A stretch of 64,000 bases of DNA from Rhopalosiphum padi. Lineage: Eukaryota > Arthropoda > Insecta > Hemiptera > Aphididae. Positions 35,600-48,200 of the stretch are shown here, in pieces; within the stretch, counting starts at the first letter, position 1, and each line of letters starts with the position of its first letter. The position numbers and the translations under genes were made by a program. The notes under the pieces were generated by a model. That model worked only from the letters and a program-made list of their open reading frames with translations, ran no database searches and had not been told where the DNA came from. The stretch spans positions 43,068,152 to 43,132,151 of the forward strand of contig NC_083597.1 of NCBI RefSeq assembly GCF_020882245.1, given 5' to 3'.

Positions 35600-35790
35600 A
35601 AGACATTTGGAGGTCGTCGTGTACCGTGTACGACGCGCGTCGAACATAATATGAAATACATTGTAACACATAATATATATATAATTTATACAGGGCGCAC
35701 CCGGAACAAAACGTTTTGGCCTTGACTCCGTTCTCCAGACCGATATCTCGGAGTATGATGGTGTGATGTGTACGCATGCGCAGTGGAATA
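35600..35790. other. CpG-rich patch with TATACAGGG motif and NRF-1-like site
   Basis: TATACAGGGCGCACCCGGAA at 35688-35707 looks like the terminal sequence of some insect DNA transposons. ACGCATGCGCAG near 35772-35783 is one step from an NRF-1 site. A minus-strand frame across it (35483-35884) has no Met start of note and no domain. It could be a transposon end or a small promoter. Confidence 0.25.
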
Positions 35791-36424
35791 GTTGCAAAAT
35801 ATATAAGTTTAATAAAATAATAACTAAAAACAAAATATTAAATGCCCGCTGCCGTAAAACGCTGACCGATTTTTTCTTACTCACTATTGCACAATGAATG
35901 GGGACAACTCATTCCGTTCCGGATGCACCGGTTATTAGCAAATAAGTAATCCCCCACGTTTCCGGTCGATGATTTTTTCCGACAGAAAATATTGTAGATG
36001 ACAAAACGTTTTCTTCTTTTTTACATTTTTTTTTTTTTTTATCATAAAATCAAAAATATCTCAAGACTTTCAGAACTTGTGTTAACTTATTATATAATTA
36101 AACTATACAATTGGATAACAATTAGACTATATTTTATACATTTCTGATATTGTTTTTATTACGACCTTCATAGTATACCTATATAGGTGGTGCTTTGTGT
36201 ACTATTTAATTTAAAATTCATACTGTTGAAAAATTTGGTATAAGAAATATCTTCTGTGACAAAATCTTATATATTTTACTTGATATATTTATTATTTGTA
36301 TAAAAAACTTTATGATAATAATAATTATAACAAATTACCGTGTTGATGTATTCTTTTAAATATTTTTATATTGAAAAACGTTTAAGAAATACTTATATTA
36401 ATATGTATTAGGACGATTTTATTT

Positions 36425-36461
<37 letters not shown>

Positions 36462-36620
36462 CGGAAAGAAAAATATGTGAAAACATATTATTGCAATACT
36501 TAATGTAATTAAATAATATGCAAAAAATATGCGTTTATCTAAATTACGCAAATGATTAGATGGAAACACATTTGACCTTGATATTCTGTTGTATGATAAA
36601 ATCTTATTTTCATATCTAAA
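35791..36620. other. AT-rich stretch with (AT)n microsatellite
   Basis: Nothing recognised except a pure AT tract at 36430-36457. Confidence 0.55.
36430..36457. repeat. Microsatellite (AT)14
   Basis: Uninterrupted AT dinucleotide repeat. Confidence 0.95.
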
Positions 36621-36689
36621 TATGCTGTATCCACAAAGTGAAATTGCCTATTTCATGAACTGGATATCCAGATACTGACATTCGACTAG
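36621..36689 (+). repeat. Left long terminal inverted repeat
   Basis: Contains CACAAAGTGAAATTGCC and GAACTGGATATCCAGATACT, matched in inverse orientation at 37853-37921. Confidence 0.7.
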
Positions 36690-37852
36690 ATCGTGAATTT
36701 TAACGTAAATATATCATATATGCGGACATATATTTCATGAAATGGACAATATTTTCTATAATATACATTTCGTGTAATTATCATAAGTTATTTAACAGTA
36801 AATTATATTTTATTAATTACTATACTTTTCTAAATTATTTTATGAAGAAAAATATAACAATTCATTATATTTTATTTATATAAACCAAACGTATTTATGT
36901 ACGAATATAGATGAGATTGATTATAATAAATGCCAATGATAAAAAAATAATTTTAATAAGTTATGAACTATATATTTTTCTATTTTATTATTTATTTTTC
37001 CACGTTGATTGATTATGACATTGACTGTTACATAGCATGTTATTTTTGAAATATGCACACCTACTTGATTGACAAGGAGTTTTTTTCCTTATACATGAGC
37101 AAGACAAAAATTCTTGTCCTTCCGAATTTTTTTTAATCATTTTACTGAAAATTCTACATTTTTATCAATTTGATCAGTAATAGTAAATTGAGTTGTCAAT
37201 TTTTTCAAACATTTACTACTGAATTATCCTTTAAGTAACCCATACATGTTTCAAATTTATGCAATCATTTTTTGTTTGTTTTTTTGTGATCACACAAAAT
37301 TTGTTTGTCCTCTATTAACTTTCAGTGCTCCTGATACAACGCATTAACTTCAAAACCTTCTGTTTATTTTTTGTTTTCCTTGTTAAAAATAAATCTAAGT
37401 TAAGATTTAAAAACATATTATAATTGTATTCTATTATCTATACCTTGATCATTTTATCTGCAACTATTTCATTTAACCTTCATCTCCACGTTCACTCTGA
37501 ATTTGTATGTTTTTACTTGAATCATATAGTTGGTAAATAATTAAATTTTTTTCAGTAATTTCTGATAATAGAAAATCCAATTTGAATTTACAAATTGTTC
37601 AACTGAAATCAATAATATAGATTGATAACACTGTTTCGAATAAATAATATATTGTATAATTTTATCGTGTAAGTATTTGTGCGTTAGCTGTAAGTAATAT
37701 ACAATAAATAAAATAATATATAGAAAAGTAGAGTTTATATTGTTTATAGTATAATATGATTTATTGTTAAATAACTTATGCAATAATTATGGAATACGTA
37801 AAATATAGGTATTGTCTATTTTATTTAAGTCAAGTCCATATAATGTAAATGT

Positions 37853-37921
37853 AATAGACGAATTTAGTATCTGGACATCCAGTTTATAAAGTGAGCGATT
37901 TCACTATGTAGATGCGACATA
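37853..37921 (-). repeat. Right long terminal inverted repeat
   Basis: Contains AGTATCTGGACATCCAGTTT and GCGATTTCACTATGTAGATG, the inverse of the left terminus with scattered substitutions. Confidence 0.7.
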
Positions 37922-40440
37922 GATAATATATATATATATATATAGATATAATATAAATTTTTTGTTTCTTCAGTTCATTTTATGCAAATTAGTGCAAAGT
38001 TAACGGTTTCGACATTATTGTCATCAGCAGTTAATTGTGTTATAATGTATATTATAAAATAATATTATAATACGTGTATTACATATAACGTCAGCACTAA
38101 ATAAGAAGTATACAGTTTTTCGACGTATCATAAACAAATAATATGTATTACTATATACTTGTTTATCATTATAACAAAATATAATCGACTGTGGTCATTA
38201 AAAAAATAATTTGCTCTAAAAAAACTGTTTTTGATGTTTCAATTGGATAATAACGCTCAATTTAGTCGACTGGCTAAATATTCTTTTCCGTTTTTAAGAA
38301 TTGACTATTTTTTTTATTTACGTACTATTAACTAAACAAATACCTATTGACTTTATATGTACTTACCATAGTTTTCGATGCATACACGCGTGCTACATAG
38401 TCAAGAGTTCGATATTTTTGTATTATCGACATTTATCATGGTGTACATTATATATCATCATCATCATCGTGTTGATAATGATTGTAGACGTCACCGATTT
38501 TAGCGAATTTGCTTATTCATTAAAATATTGTTAGAAGATATTTATTGTGCACTCACACATTTTATTTAATATAACAAATATATAATTGTACTGGAAATAT
38601 CGATCGCTGTGATAACAAAATATTAAGTATTGTTGGGGTCGGTTGGTATAGCGTTGTCATTGTATCCGTATGTAGGTATATACTTTTTATAAAACACCGC
38701 TAGGAAAAAGTGCGATTTTTGCATGCGCATATTATGGATATACTTAATAAAGTTACCCGACTATATATTAGAGTCATCCATAGTGCGTAATTTGTTGCGT
38801 TTCGTCGTTTGTAAAATCGCTTAAAAAACAATCAGCGTTTGTTATAAAAGTTGCGAACGATGTGATATTGTTTTTTTTTATAATTTATGCAAAAATCGTT
38901 GGCATTGTATATTTTTTTAAATAGTCTAATGCATGCAGTTTGCTACAGGGACTGAACAGTTGATATGGTATCGATATCAATAGTTTGTGGACGGAAACAA
39001 TAATGGACAGAAATGTTGCGTTGTTGCGTACAAATAAATTGTACATACTTTAATGTTCTTTTCTCGCCAAAAAATTAATATAAAATTAATAATTTGTTTT
39101 CTGTTTGTCATTTATTGTGTTGTTTTATTTATAATGTATAGTTTTCTATAAAGTGTGTGCATATATAGCTGATACCATGGACGGGTCAGCTGTCAGTCTA
39201 CAGGTCACTGCAAATTATGGTTTGTGTTGTTTGACGTTTAAATTATTATCACCTCGCACGTACGCTTATATTATCGTTGCTGCGCAAAGTATACATTTAC
39301 CTATGATATACTGGTACGTTATGCGTACTAAAATTGGATAAAAAAAAATAAACAAAAAATATTAAACGCGTGAGAATATAATATTACTGAATTTCGATAT
39401 TATAGTTGTTGTGTGTACATGTTGTTCATGTGATATTATTATGATGATGCGAATTACATTAAGAACGTGCATATTTCAATAATACTTTATGTAGATTTGT
39501 TAGTTGAGTTGAATCATAACCGTTGCGTATTATTGTTTTTTTTTTTTTTATATGTATAGAAACAACGTATCGACAAAATGGCAAATTATTACTCGTTGTA
39601 GGATAGCTTATGCGTTTCCAGTGAAAACAATAATTAAATTTAGGTATTTAATCGGCTTTGGGTTACTCTCAAATGTTGTTGGCGCGTGGATGAACTCTAC
39701 GCGAAAGCATTTGCAGGAAAGAACGAAATAATATAATTATTATATTATGTACCAAGAACTTTTGATATCGTTTCCATTTACTCGATTTATATCTAGAATT
39801 ATACATGTATGAGCATTCGTGTAATTGTTTTCTAATACATTTTTCAACGTTTTAATTTAATTTCTTGTTTTTACTTATTCTTTCGATTGGATCATATTTT
39901 GTTTCTCGTTATTCCTTAAACAGATGTGCAAATTCGTTATTCATTTATTGTGATTAGCGCGTTTTGATTTCAGACAGATACTATTTGACATATATACACA
40001 GGTTTATGTGCGACGAATAAACCTGCGGGTCTTCTTCAACAACTCGTTTGAATAAGATATGAAAAAAAAAATAGAGCGTTGAAGAATGATTATCTATACA
40101 ATTTACAACTCAGTCTGCTATTAAAAATTCAGTTGTGTTAAGACTCTTCAAAATTCATCTTGTAATTCACTCTAAAACAAAAACACACGATGATGTAAAA
40201 TTCTAGCTAATTATGGTCCTTAGACATATTTGCGTGCATGTTCAATTCTTAAGTTGAAAAAAATGTCTTTGAAGTCTCATTTTTTTTTCGAGTAACTATT
40301 TTACACGACTATATTCATAGTAGTGGTTTGTTACAATATAATTCTTGTAGTGTAGTATATTATCGTGCGTTTTATTATATATTATATTATATAGTTTTGT
40401 GAATACTTCTATAAAAAATTATTTACGTATAATAGGTTTC
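37922..40440. other. Non-coding stretch with a weak promoter-like patch
   Basis: At 38640-38860 there is CpG-containing DNA with TGCATGCGCA (38720-38729, NRF-1-like) and TATAAAAG (38843-38850). Downstream, an ATG at 39177 in strong context (ACCATGG) opens a 54-residue frame, MDGSAVSLQVTANYG..., with no recognised domain. It could be another alternative first exon or a chance frame. The rest is AT-rich without features. Confidence 0.3.
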
Positions 40441-41141
40441 TTGTTTGCTGACTATGCCGATAAAAAAGTCATACTATCAAATATCAATACAAAATAATCC
40501 ATTAGTTGCCTCGGCTAATTTACAATCTTATTTAAATGTACTTCTGAATGGTGCGCAAAACGGCGAATTAAATTAAACCTTTATAATTCCGTTCATACGT
40601 CCCTCGCCTTAAGATTTGGAGTCTTTTCTAATATTACCGTAAATAATCCACCTATTTCTTCTTTTGATGTTGTTAAATATTTAGCAGGGCTTAACCTCGA
40701 TAAAAGATTAACCGCGGGTTAAAATTATATTAAAACAAAATCATTAATTCTCAATGTTTATGTCCGCTGACTAAAAATCTTACTATCAAAGAACAAATTT
40801 ACTGAAAACAAAAGTACTATAATATATAAAACGTCTCTATAGTCTATATGAACATAATATGGGTTTTAACTCTGGGGATCGGCTAAGAAATCAATTTTTA
40901 ACAAAATTCAAGTATTCAAAAATATTACACTTTGTAAGATTACTCCGTCCTTTGTTTCTAAATGACTCTCCACAAATATCTCGACATTAAAAAAATTGAA
41001 AAAAAGCAAGAATCTTTTATAAAAATTCCTTTAATAGATTAGAAAACTACCAAAATCCATTGATTAAGGGCTTACAATCACTCCACTTCCTGTAAATCCT
41101 CTTTGTAGACGTAAAAGAATATGGTGTCATGATCTTCTAAC
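40441..41141 (+). pseudogene. Jockey-clade LINE reverse transcriptase, degenerate C-terminal part
   Basis: Conceptual reading with several frame changes and stops shows the end of a jockey-type RT. LFADYADKKVI at 40441-40473 stands where the catalytic (F/Y)ADD box belongs, with the second Asp replaced. Next come LVASANLQSYLNVL, then a 58-codon stretch without a stop from 40546 beginning EWCAKRRIKLN and ending YLAGLNLDKRLTAG. Further blocks are LKILLSKNKFT, WGSAKKSIFNKIQVFKNITL, RLENYQNPLIKGLQSLH and RRKRIWCHDLL near the original C-terminus. The fragment lacks the endonuclease and the N-terminal RT, as expected for a 5'-truncated LINE. Multiple stops and a lost catalytic residue show it is long dead. 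Confidence 0.88.
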
Positions 41142-42968
41142 TTAATCCTCTGGCAGTCTAGCGTATCTATCCCAAGTGAAGTGTTACTTTATAATGGGTG
41201 GCTTCTTAATCATGCAACCTCAATAATATTTTTATTCGCTAATATCAATACATTTTGTGATTTTTATATAGATTTTATGTTTTTTATTACTTAAAAAAAA
41301 CAAGTAAATATAATATGTATACATTTTTCAAAATTACTCCATATTTCTAAAAATAATAATGTGTTTATGAAAATTTATAATACTGTACAAATGTAATCAC
41401 AAGTATTTAAATATTTCAATAATAATGCAGACAAATACGTCATGACGTTAAGAGACTATTTGTTAAGTCCTCGTGAAATTTACTAAATTGCACTATTCAG
41501 ATTCTTAAATTAAAAATAGTGGGATTTGAAGGGCACGTAAAACATTAAATCTTTAGTTCTGCCATTGAATTAAATTTTAGTATTATACCTATTGGTTTGA
41601 TTATATTGTCATTGTCAGACAAATAAGTTTCAAGCATGTCTTAGAAAGAGAAACTATATTCGCTCAATAAAAAATAAATTGGTTCCAGACAATTTAGTAT
41701 ATAATTCACGGTTTTACTACAGTAGCCATGTAAAAACAAAATAAATAATACTTTATATATTTTATATTTATAATCGTTTGATAAAGAAGACAAGGGTAAA
41801 TAATATTATATTGTATGTAAAAAAAAAGAAAATATTTTGTTTTAAAAATACTTTTTATGAAATTGTCTTGGATCATTATTGTTTGGTAATACAAGTATGT
41901 ATTTATATATGTATTTTTAGTTTAGTTACAATAATGCCTATTCATATTTTATCGATCTCTTTGATATGCGTAAAGGAATCATATTATTGTAAATTTATTC
42001 AAAAACTTTATATGTTGGCCATCAACATAATATACATAAGAAATCAAGTATGAATTAAATTTGACAAAGGTACAGTTTTAAAATTTGAAGTTTCGTTATA
42101 TTTGTCTCAAAATCACATATTTAAAATAATTCTTAAGCGACATATGAAGTATCTTATTTTTTTTTAAGAAAAAAAAACTTCCACGTTAAAAATGTTTTGT
42201 TTAGAGTTGTAACATGATATTAAATTTGTGAATAAAATAGTTTAATACAGACTTTTACATACTTATACTTCGATTGTTTTCAGAAGTACACATCCATCTA
42301 CTAAATACAGTTGTATAGTTTTTATATTATAAATATTAAGTGTCGACACTAAAAAGTAGAGCAATTCATATTCTATATTAAGTACGAGTATAGTATTAAT
42401 GTTATACGATATGTACATTATATTATTTGCGTGCTTCATAGATCATAGTCATTTTTTAAGAAACAATAATGACAAAAACATTTCTAAAATGTTTTCTACC
42501 AATATTTCTTACTTGATTTCATAAATGTATGTTTAATGTTGTTCTCGATTTCATTTTTTCGTTCGAGTCGTTAGTTTTAATTTTTCTTTTTTTAACTAAC
42601 TTATATGGTTTCATACAACATTTTCTGTTTAGTTGAGTAATTAAATGTTAATGATGTCCATAGATTTAGATTATATATTAGATCATATTAAGTGTTTTGT
42701 ATAAAATACATGGAACATTTACATAAGTTAATATTCATATAAAATTATATTATTATATATGGAATACGATATTATTTAAACATATTATAAGCAACATAAT
42801 ATTTGTAAAATTTTATTGAAGCAATGAATAGTTTAAAAAGCTGGACAGTGTACAGGGACCATGTTCTACGTTGTGTATGGCACTTGTTTCGACACGGGGT
42901 AGGGTTTTATTACTAATTATTATTATTTTACATTCGAACGCAGTGATAAATCATCGCATTCGAAAAAC
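41142..42968. other. AT-rich stretch; first ~100 bp may be LINE 3'UTR
   Basis: No clear poly-A tail marks the LINE end. The rest is AT-rich DNA without genes. Confidence 0.45.
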
Positions 42969-43237
42969 GATTTTGAGTGGAGCTCTGTTTACTATTGTGT
43001 TTGTTAGACATTTTAAACATTTTAAGTGTCCATTATTTTCTGAATTATGATAAATAATAACCCATATTGATTTTGTTGAAACCGGACTGACTGACTTACT
43101 TTTCGTTGTATTTTTCGCAGTTTTTACAAAGCCATTACATGAGCTTTTTTAGTTGTTTATTTTTCAAATAATTGTCAACAGAAACAAATGTTTGTTTTTA
43201 TAAAAGTAAATTTAAATTGTTTTCTTCATTCAGAATC
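42969..43237 (+). mobile_element. Short 269-bp copy of the MITE-like family (copy E)
   Basis: The left end GATTTTGAGTGGAGC at 42969-42983 and the reverse complement of the right end, GATTCTGAATGAAGA (43237 leftwards), agree at 11 of 15 positions and match the family termini. There is no coding content. AAAAC occurs next to both ends and could be part of a target duplication or of the repeat. Confidence 0.5.
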
Positions 43238-46200
43238 TAAAACTTAAAGATTTTTACCATTTTAAAAATATTAAAATGTACCTACTAGTTGTTATTTCTA
43301 ATTAAATTTATTCAATGATGTTGATTATTAATCATTTTATCCTGTATGTTAACTATAAATAGATAAGTAAAATAAATCAAATACGATTTATAAACTTCAA
43401 ATATCTATGGTTGTATTTCAACAGTAAAATCTTGATAAATGATTATATAATAATTAATATCAAATTTTAACCCTTTCTAACGTGAAAATAATATATTGTT
43501 CTTGGTAATGTATAACATGAAGCACGCAATACTCGTCGTGTGCAAAATTAATTTTAAAATCGTATTTTGATAAATCAAAGTAGGCGTATTTCTATAGAGT
43601 TATTTATTTATTTTTTGACAAACATATTATAGTATTTGTGTAATGTGTTTTTAGAACTTAAATCAATTTAAAATTATTATTGTTTTGGTTTTATTTCTTT
43701 TAGATTTCTTAATTTTAAGTTAAAGACTTATAGTTATTGACTTTTAACTCGTTCAGTTTTTATTTTAGTAAGTTCAGCCATTTTTCCCATATAATATTAC
43801 ACCATAATAACGTAGTATGATGGTCGGTCATTTGTTAGTTTTCTAACTTGTCAGTTTTTGTTTAATAATCCGAGATTTCAATCTTTATGCTAGAGTGATT
43901 ATGCATATTTAGTTTAATAACCAAATTCTTTTTAATTTATTTTAGAAAAAATAAAAGCTATGCATACATATGCATGTAATATTATGTGCATAGTACCTAT
44001 AGATGATCTATCGTGCTATCTAGTTTTTCATTTAGTGAATACTGTAAAATATGAAATCATGATGGTCCAATCTGTATGTGTATAATATATAATATATATA
44101 TATATATTTATAAAATTTAAAACTATAGAACAAAGCTAATGTATATAGCACGCGGTCGAATAATAGCAACCTACATTATATTATATTCATGGTATACTCT
44201 TTGGCTCTAAACGTGTTTCGACGTTTACGACCGTATTGTAGTTTCAACGCACACGCTTATACTGCACGGCCTATAACAATTAAACTGTTGCGTAAAAAAA
44301 AGCTGGTCGATGATTATGGAAACTGGTCATGTAGTGTAATAACAAATAATATTTTTTTTTCTATGTCGTCTTTGTCTCGTAATTCTTTTAATGTGTTTTA
44401 AGTTTAAGGTGATAATATATACCTATACCATAATTAAGGACAAACGATTGTTTCTATAGTCAGTCTTAAAATTATATATCTATTATATACGACATATACG
44501 TTCATAAAACTGTCTATTATTATTACTTTTTTTAATTTCCATAACTCTAAATAAAAAAATCGTTTTACATATATGTTAAATTTTAACTGTCATTATAGAA
44601 CAGAAAAAAGACAAAATATCAGAGTTTTTGTTAATAATTATTTAAACTTATATATTGCTATACTGCATATATTTTAGTTTATCTTATCGGATTTAAGATA
44701 CCACCCATATGCATTATCAGGTTTGGCCGTTTGAACTGCGAGTATGAATCACCAGGCCAAGCGTGTGGACCATTTTCACCACACACTATTTGTCATTATA
44801 TTATCTAGATTTTGGACTGCGGTCCGGCTCGGCGATCCATGTTTGTGGTCCACGCCCGATAGTGTATGCATATTGTTTAGATTTATGTAATAGATGGCGT
44901 AAATAAAATAGACTTTGTTAAAAAAAATGTATTTGTATGTAAAATTATTACATTTTATTTATTGTTTGGTTTCTGTACTGTAGATATATTGCATAAAACT
45001 AGTTTGAAAATATATAAATAGATATTTTTATATTTATAATATTTGGACCTTTTTTCTAACAAGCATTTCAGATGTTAAATTTAAGTATATAATATGTATA
45101 ATATTGATTTATACATCATAATATAATATGCATTATGACACTTCTAATCTATATTCCATTTTCGTCCGTGAAATTGATCGTTTTGCGTAAGATTTTCTTT
45201 GTAGAAGCCCTAAGGAAAAAATTGTGAAGTCACTTTAAATTATATTTAGGCATTGAGTATTAAAAAAGAAAGAGAAACATCTGGCCACGCTTAACCGGTT
45301 AACATCATCGAACACATTTATTAGTGTACCGCGGGTTATAGTAATTTGAAATAAGCTGTTGTCGACCAATCGATATATGGCATTGATAGACGGCGTAATT
45401 TGATTAGATAGTATAAGTCCTATACAATTGTCGTGATGTAACGCGTACCTACATTTTTAGACTTAAAAATGCACCCGCTTATCTGTGTTTCCAAACAGTT
45501 ACGCAATGTGAAACGCTACTGTAGCAAGCAGACAGTGAAGTCGTTGTAAAATATATAAATTACTACTTACGCATAGTTATCACTTATCTATCATAATGTA
45601 TATATATATATATATATATATACATGCGTTACTTTAAAGTGAGACGATTATTATTATTTTTTTGACGGGAGACATTTAAATTGTGATACCGAATATAACG
45701 AGAACATTATTTCTGCAGCGTCAACGTGAATTTGTAAAGAAACTAAATTTTTGCGCGCATTTAGTTTCACGTATGATTTAAAATTACGATTAAAGTTTAC
45801 TGCGGAGAGAATGTATTCTCGGATTTGAATAAAATTTGCCTCAACTGTTTCGAATATGTCTTAATATTCTCAACAACACGTTGTTGTCGCTAATAATCTG
45901 TCATGTACCATTACATCAGTGTATCCGAATCCGTGTACATATATAAGCCATTTCATAATATATATATATATAATAATATATCGATGGTTTTTCGTATACC
46001 ACAGAGAAACGAAACCACAATTCAAGTGTGGAGTTTTTAAGTGTGTAATGTATCTGCGTACTTAAAATATACTCAGAAATTTAATTGGAAAACATCGGTG
46101 CCATTTGTATCGGTGAAAATAATAAATATACACCGTAGGTATTATATTGTATTAATGTGATAGTCATGGAATGATGAACGTGAATTGTATTGCAGCTAAA

Positions 46201-46990
46201 TATTCACTGTATGATTAGCAGGATTACATAACGTTATTATATTATAATATATACACAAAATTATACCTATACAGTATAGGTACACGCTATAATGTATTAA
46301 TCGTCAAAATAATATTACTCCATATTGTTTTTTGATTATTCTTGCTTTTGAACAATTTGTTCTTCAATAGGTAATCGTAGTTTGAACTTTGGAGAATTTA
46401 TGACACTTTATTTAAATAAAAATTTTTTTTTCTATTTCTTATCGTTATTGGTTTTTAAGTATTATATTATTATTATTGACAACATACACATTTTTATTTA
46501 CACTTTCAGAAGCAGAATACTCTCTACAAGGGTTATGAATCACGAATTTTGTGGGTTACCTACTATTATATTTTTATTCCGCTCATATAAACTTTATATA
46601 CTTAGATATTAATAAAAACAAAAATATAAAAAAAACTGTTTATTTAATATTCAGTATTTATATATAGGTACAGCAGGTATCATAAAAACAAAATTAAAAT
46701 ATCTAAATCACAACAATGATAAAATAGTAGTGAACTTTTATTTCAAAAACACTACAATTAAGTGAAAATTAGTGTAAATGGATCACTCTGTATACACAAT
46801 GGATACTTGGTATAATACCTACGCCAGTACTATACACAGTCATCATATATTTTCTTTCTTCCGAATGATTATAACCACCTCGCACAGTCACACTTGTAAC
46901 CTAACGGTATGTATATAATTATATGCGCTACGCCTGTTAAAAAAACTAAAAAATTATATATACGAAAATCAACGAGTTTTATTTATATAT
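43238..46990. other. AT-rich stretch with some GC-richer patches
   Basis: A patch at 44690-44870 carries an inverted pair TGTGGACCA / TGGTCCAC (44749-44757, 44846-44853). A (TA)12 tract lies at 45599-45622. No exon was recognised. Confidence 0.45.
45599..45622. repeat. Microsatellite (TA)12
   Basis: Uninterrupted TA repeat. Confidence 0.95.
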
Positions 46991-48200
46991 ATATACATTA
47001 CACATGAGTTAGGTTATAGCGCGGGCTGATTTTCGACGTAAGTGTATATTATTCAGTCAAGGGATGTAGCTCCGGAAGAAATCGTTGCAATTTATGCTAC
47101 TTTTGAAATATAATGTGTACATTGTACTCATAACAATAATATACACGTTGCCCTATTTTTTAACAACCCCCCTTTATGCTGATTCGCCGATCGCTACGTG
47201 CATTCGTGTTATATTACATAAACATATACTCATGATAGGTACCTATGATGGGAACATAATATATATCGTATGCTAATGAATTGCTCTGGATTGCATAAGC
47301 TCTCTCTGCGGAAGTGTATATTATCGTCCGCACAATCCCATGTTCATTTAGTATTAGATGATAGTAATAATATTTATTCTGGTTCAAGTATGTCGATATT
47401 GTTCTCTCCGTAACGCGTAACGTCTTTTGGTCCGCGATACATAATATTATAAGTCGTTATTAGTTTTCTAGTTTGTTTCCCAGCGATGAGCTTTTATTTT
47501 TTGTGTAACAATATCGTGTTTTATATAGCTCCAGTAATCCAGTATATACAATACGCGTAATGTAACAATATATTATATTATGATGTATCTATATTATTAT
47601 TATTACGTAACTCTTATAAATGTCGTTAACCGGTCGCCTTGATTGCTTCGTCCGAACTGTAATAACATAATACCTAACTGTTATATATTATATTTAATAA
47701 CGTGACCATAAATACACGTTTCTGGATGACTGTATATCATATAAAATCGTATAATATGAACTTTTGATCTTTCGACATCTCACTGAAATTGGGGTAAAAA
47801 CGAAAACGCGCCGACTTACATAATAGCACTGATAATACGATTACACAAGGGGGGGATTATCTATACTCGTGTACAATCTGCACCTATTAAACTGACAGTC
47901 GTTATATTGTTTGTTATATACTGTGGATGGTGCGCCTATAGTGAATTAACGTCCCTGCTCTGTCGATTTAAGTCGAACAAAACGCACGTATTCTGTTGAT
48001 GTTCTTATATTACCTATGTAGGTATATTATGTGCGTTTCATTGTGCAGTTCGCAGTGATCGCGAGACATTATTATCGTTAATGGCTGAAATGTGTACACT
48101 AGTTTATTTTGTTTTGTCGATTATAAACGTATACGTTTTTGACACGTTAACGTAGTTCTGTTGTATATATTCAAAACTACGCGTTGTATTCTTAGAAATG
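46991..48200. other. Patchy CpG-richer DNA, possible regulatory region
   Basis: Several CpG-containing blocks (47160-47220, 47400-47430, 47620-47660, 47800-47820, 47940-48070) in AT-rich DNA. No open frame with coding character and no good splice pair. Elevated CpG may reflect unmethylated regulatory DNA. Confidence 0.3.

Larger units (their letters stand above)
31566..35600. other. Non-coding stretch with scattered CpG-richer patches
   Basis: No confident gene. Pairs of overlapping opposite-strand frames at 32320-32766 and 34974-35250 show no recognisable domain. A (TAA)9 microsatellite lies at 32768-32794. A weak start-exon candidate at 33069-33123 is entered separately. Confidence 0.4.
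36621..37921. mobile_element. 1.3-kb non-autonomous element bounded by ~69-bp terminal inverted repeats
   Basis: The left terminus 36621-36689 and the reverse complement of 37853-37921 align over their whole length at roughly three quarters identity. Shared blocks include AGTGAAAT, AACTGGAT, TCCAGATACT and TTCG. The interior is AT-rich, contains no transposase motif, and has T-rich tracts and an 80-codon minus frame with no domain (37541-37783). Long inverted termini without coding capacity fit a MITE or a deleted derivative of a cut-and-paste transposon. An inverted segmental duplication is the main alternative. A TA dinucleotide lies at both edges, but no longer target duplication is evident. 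Confidence 0.6.

Noticed and set aside
35483..35884. 133-codon minus-strand frame
   Set aside because: Opens with a non-ATG codon, has no domain, and crosses what looks like a transposon end.
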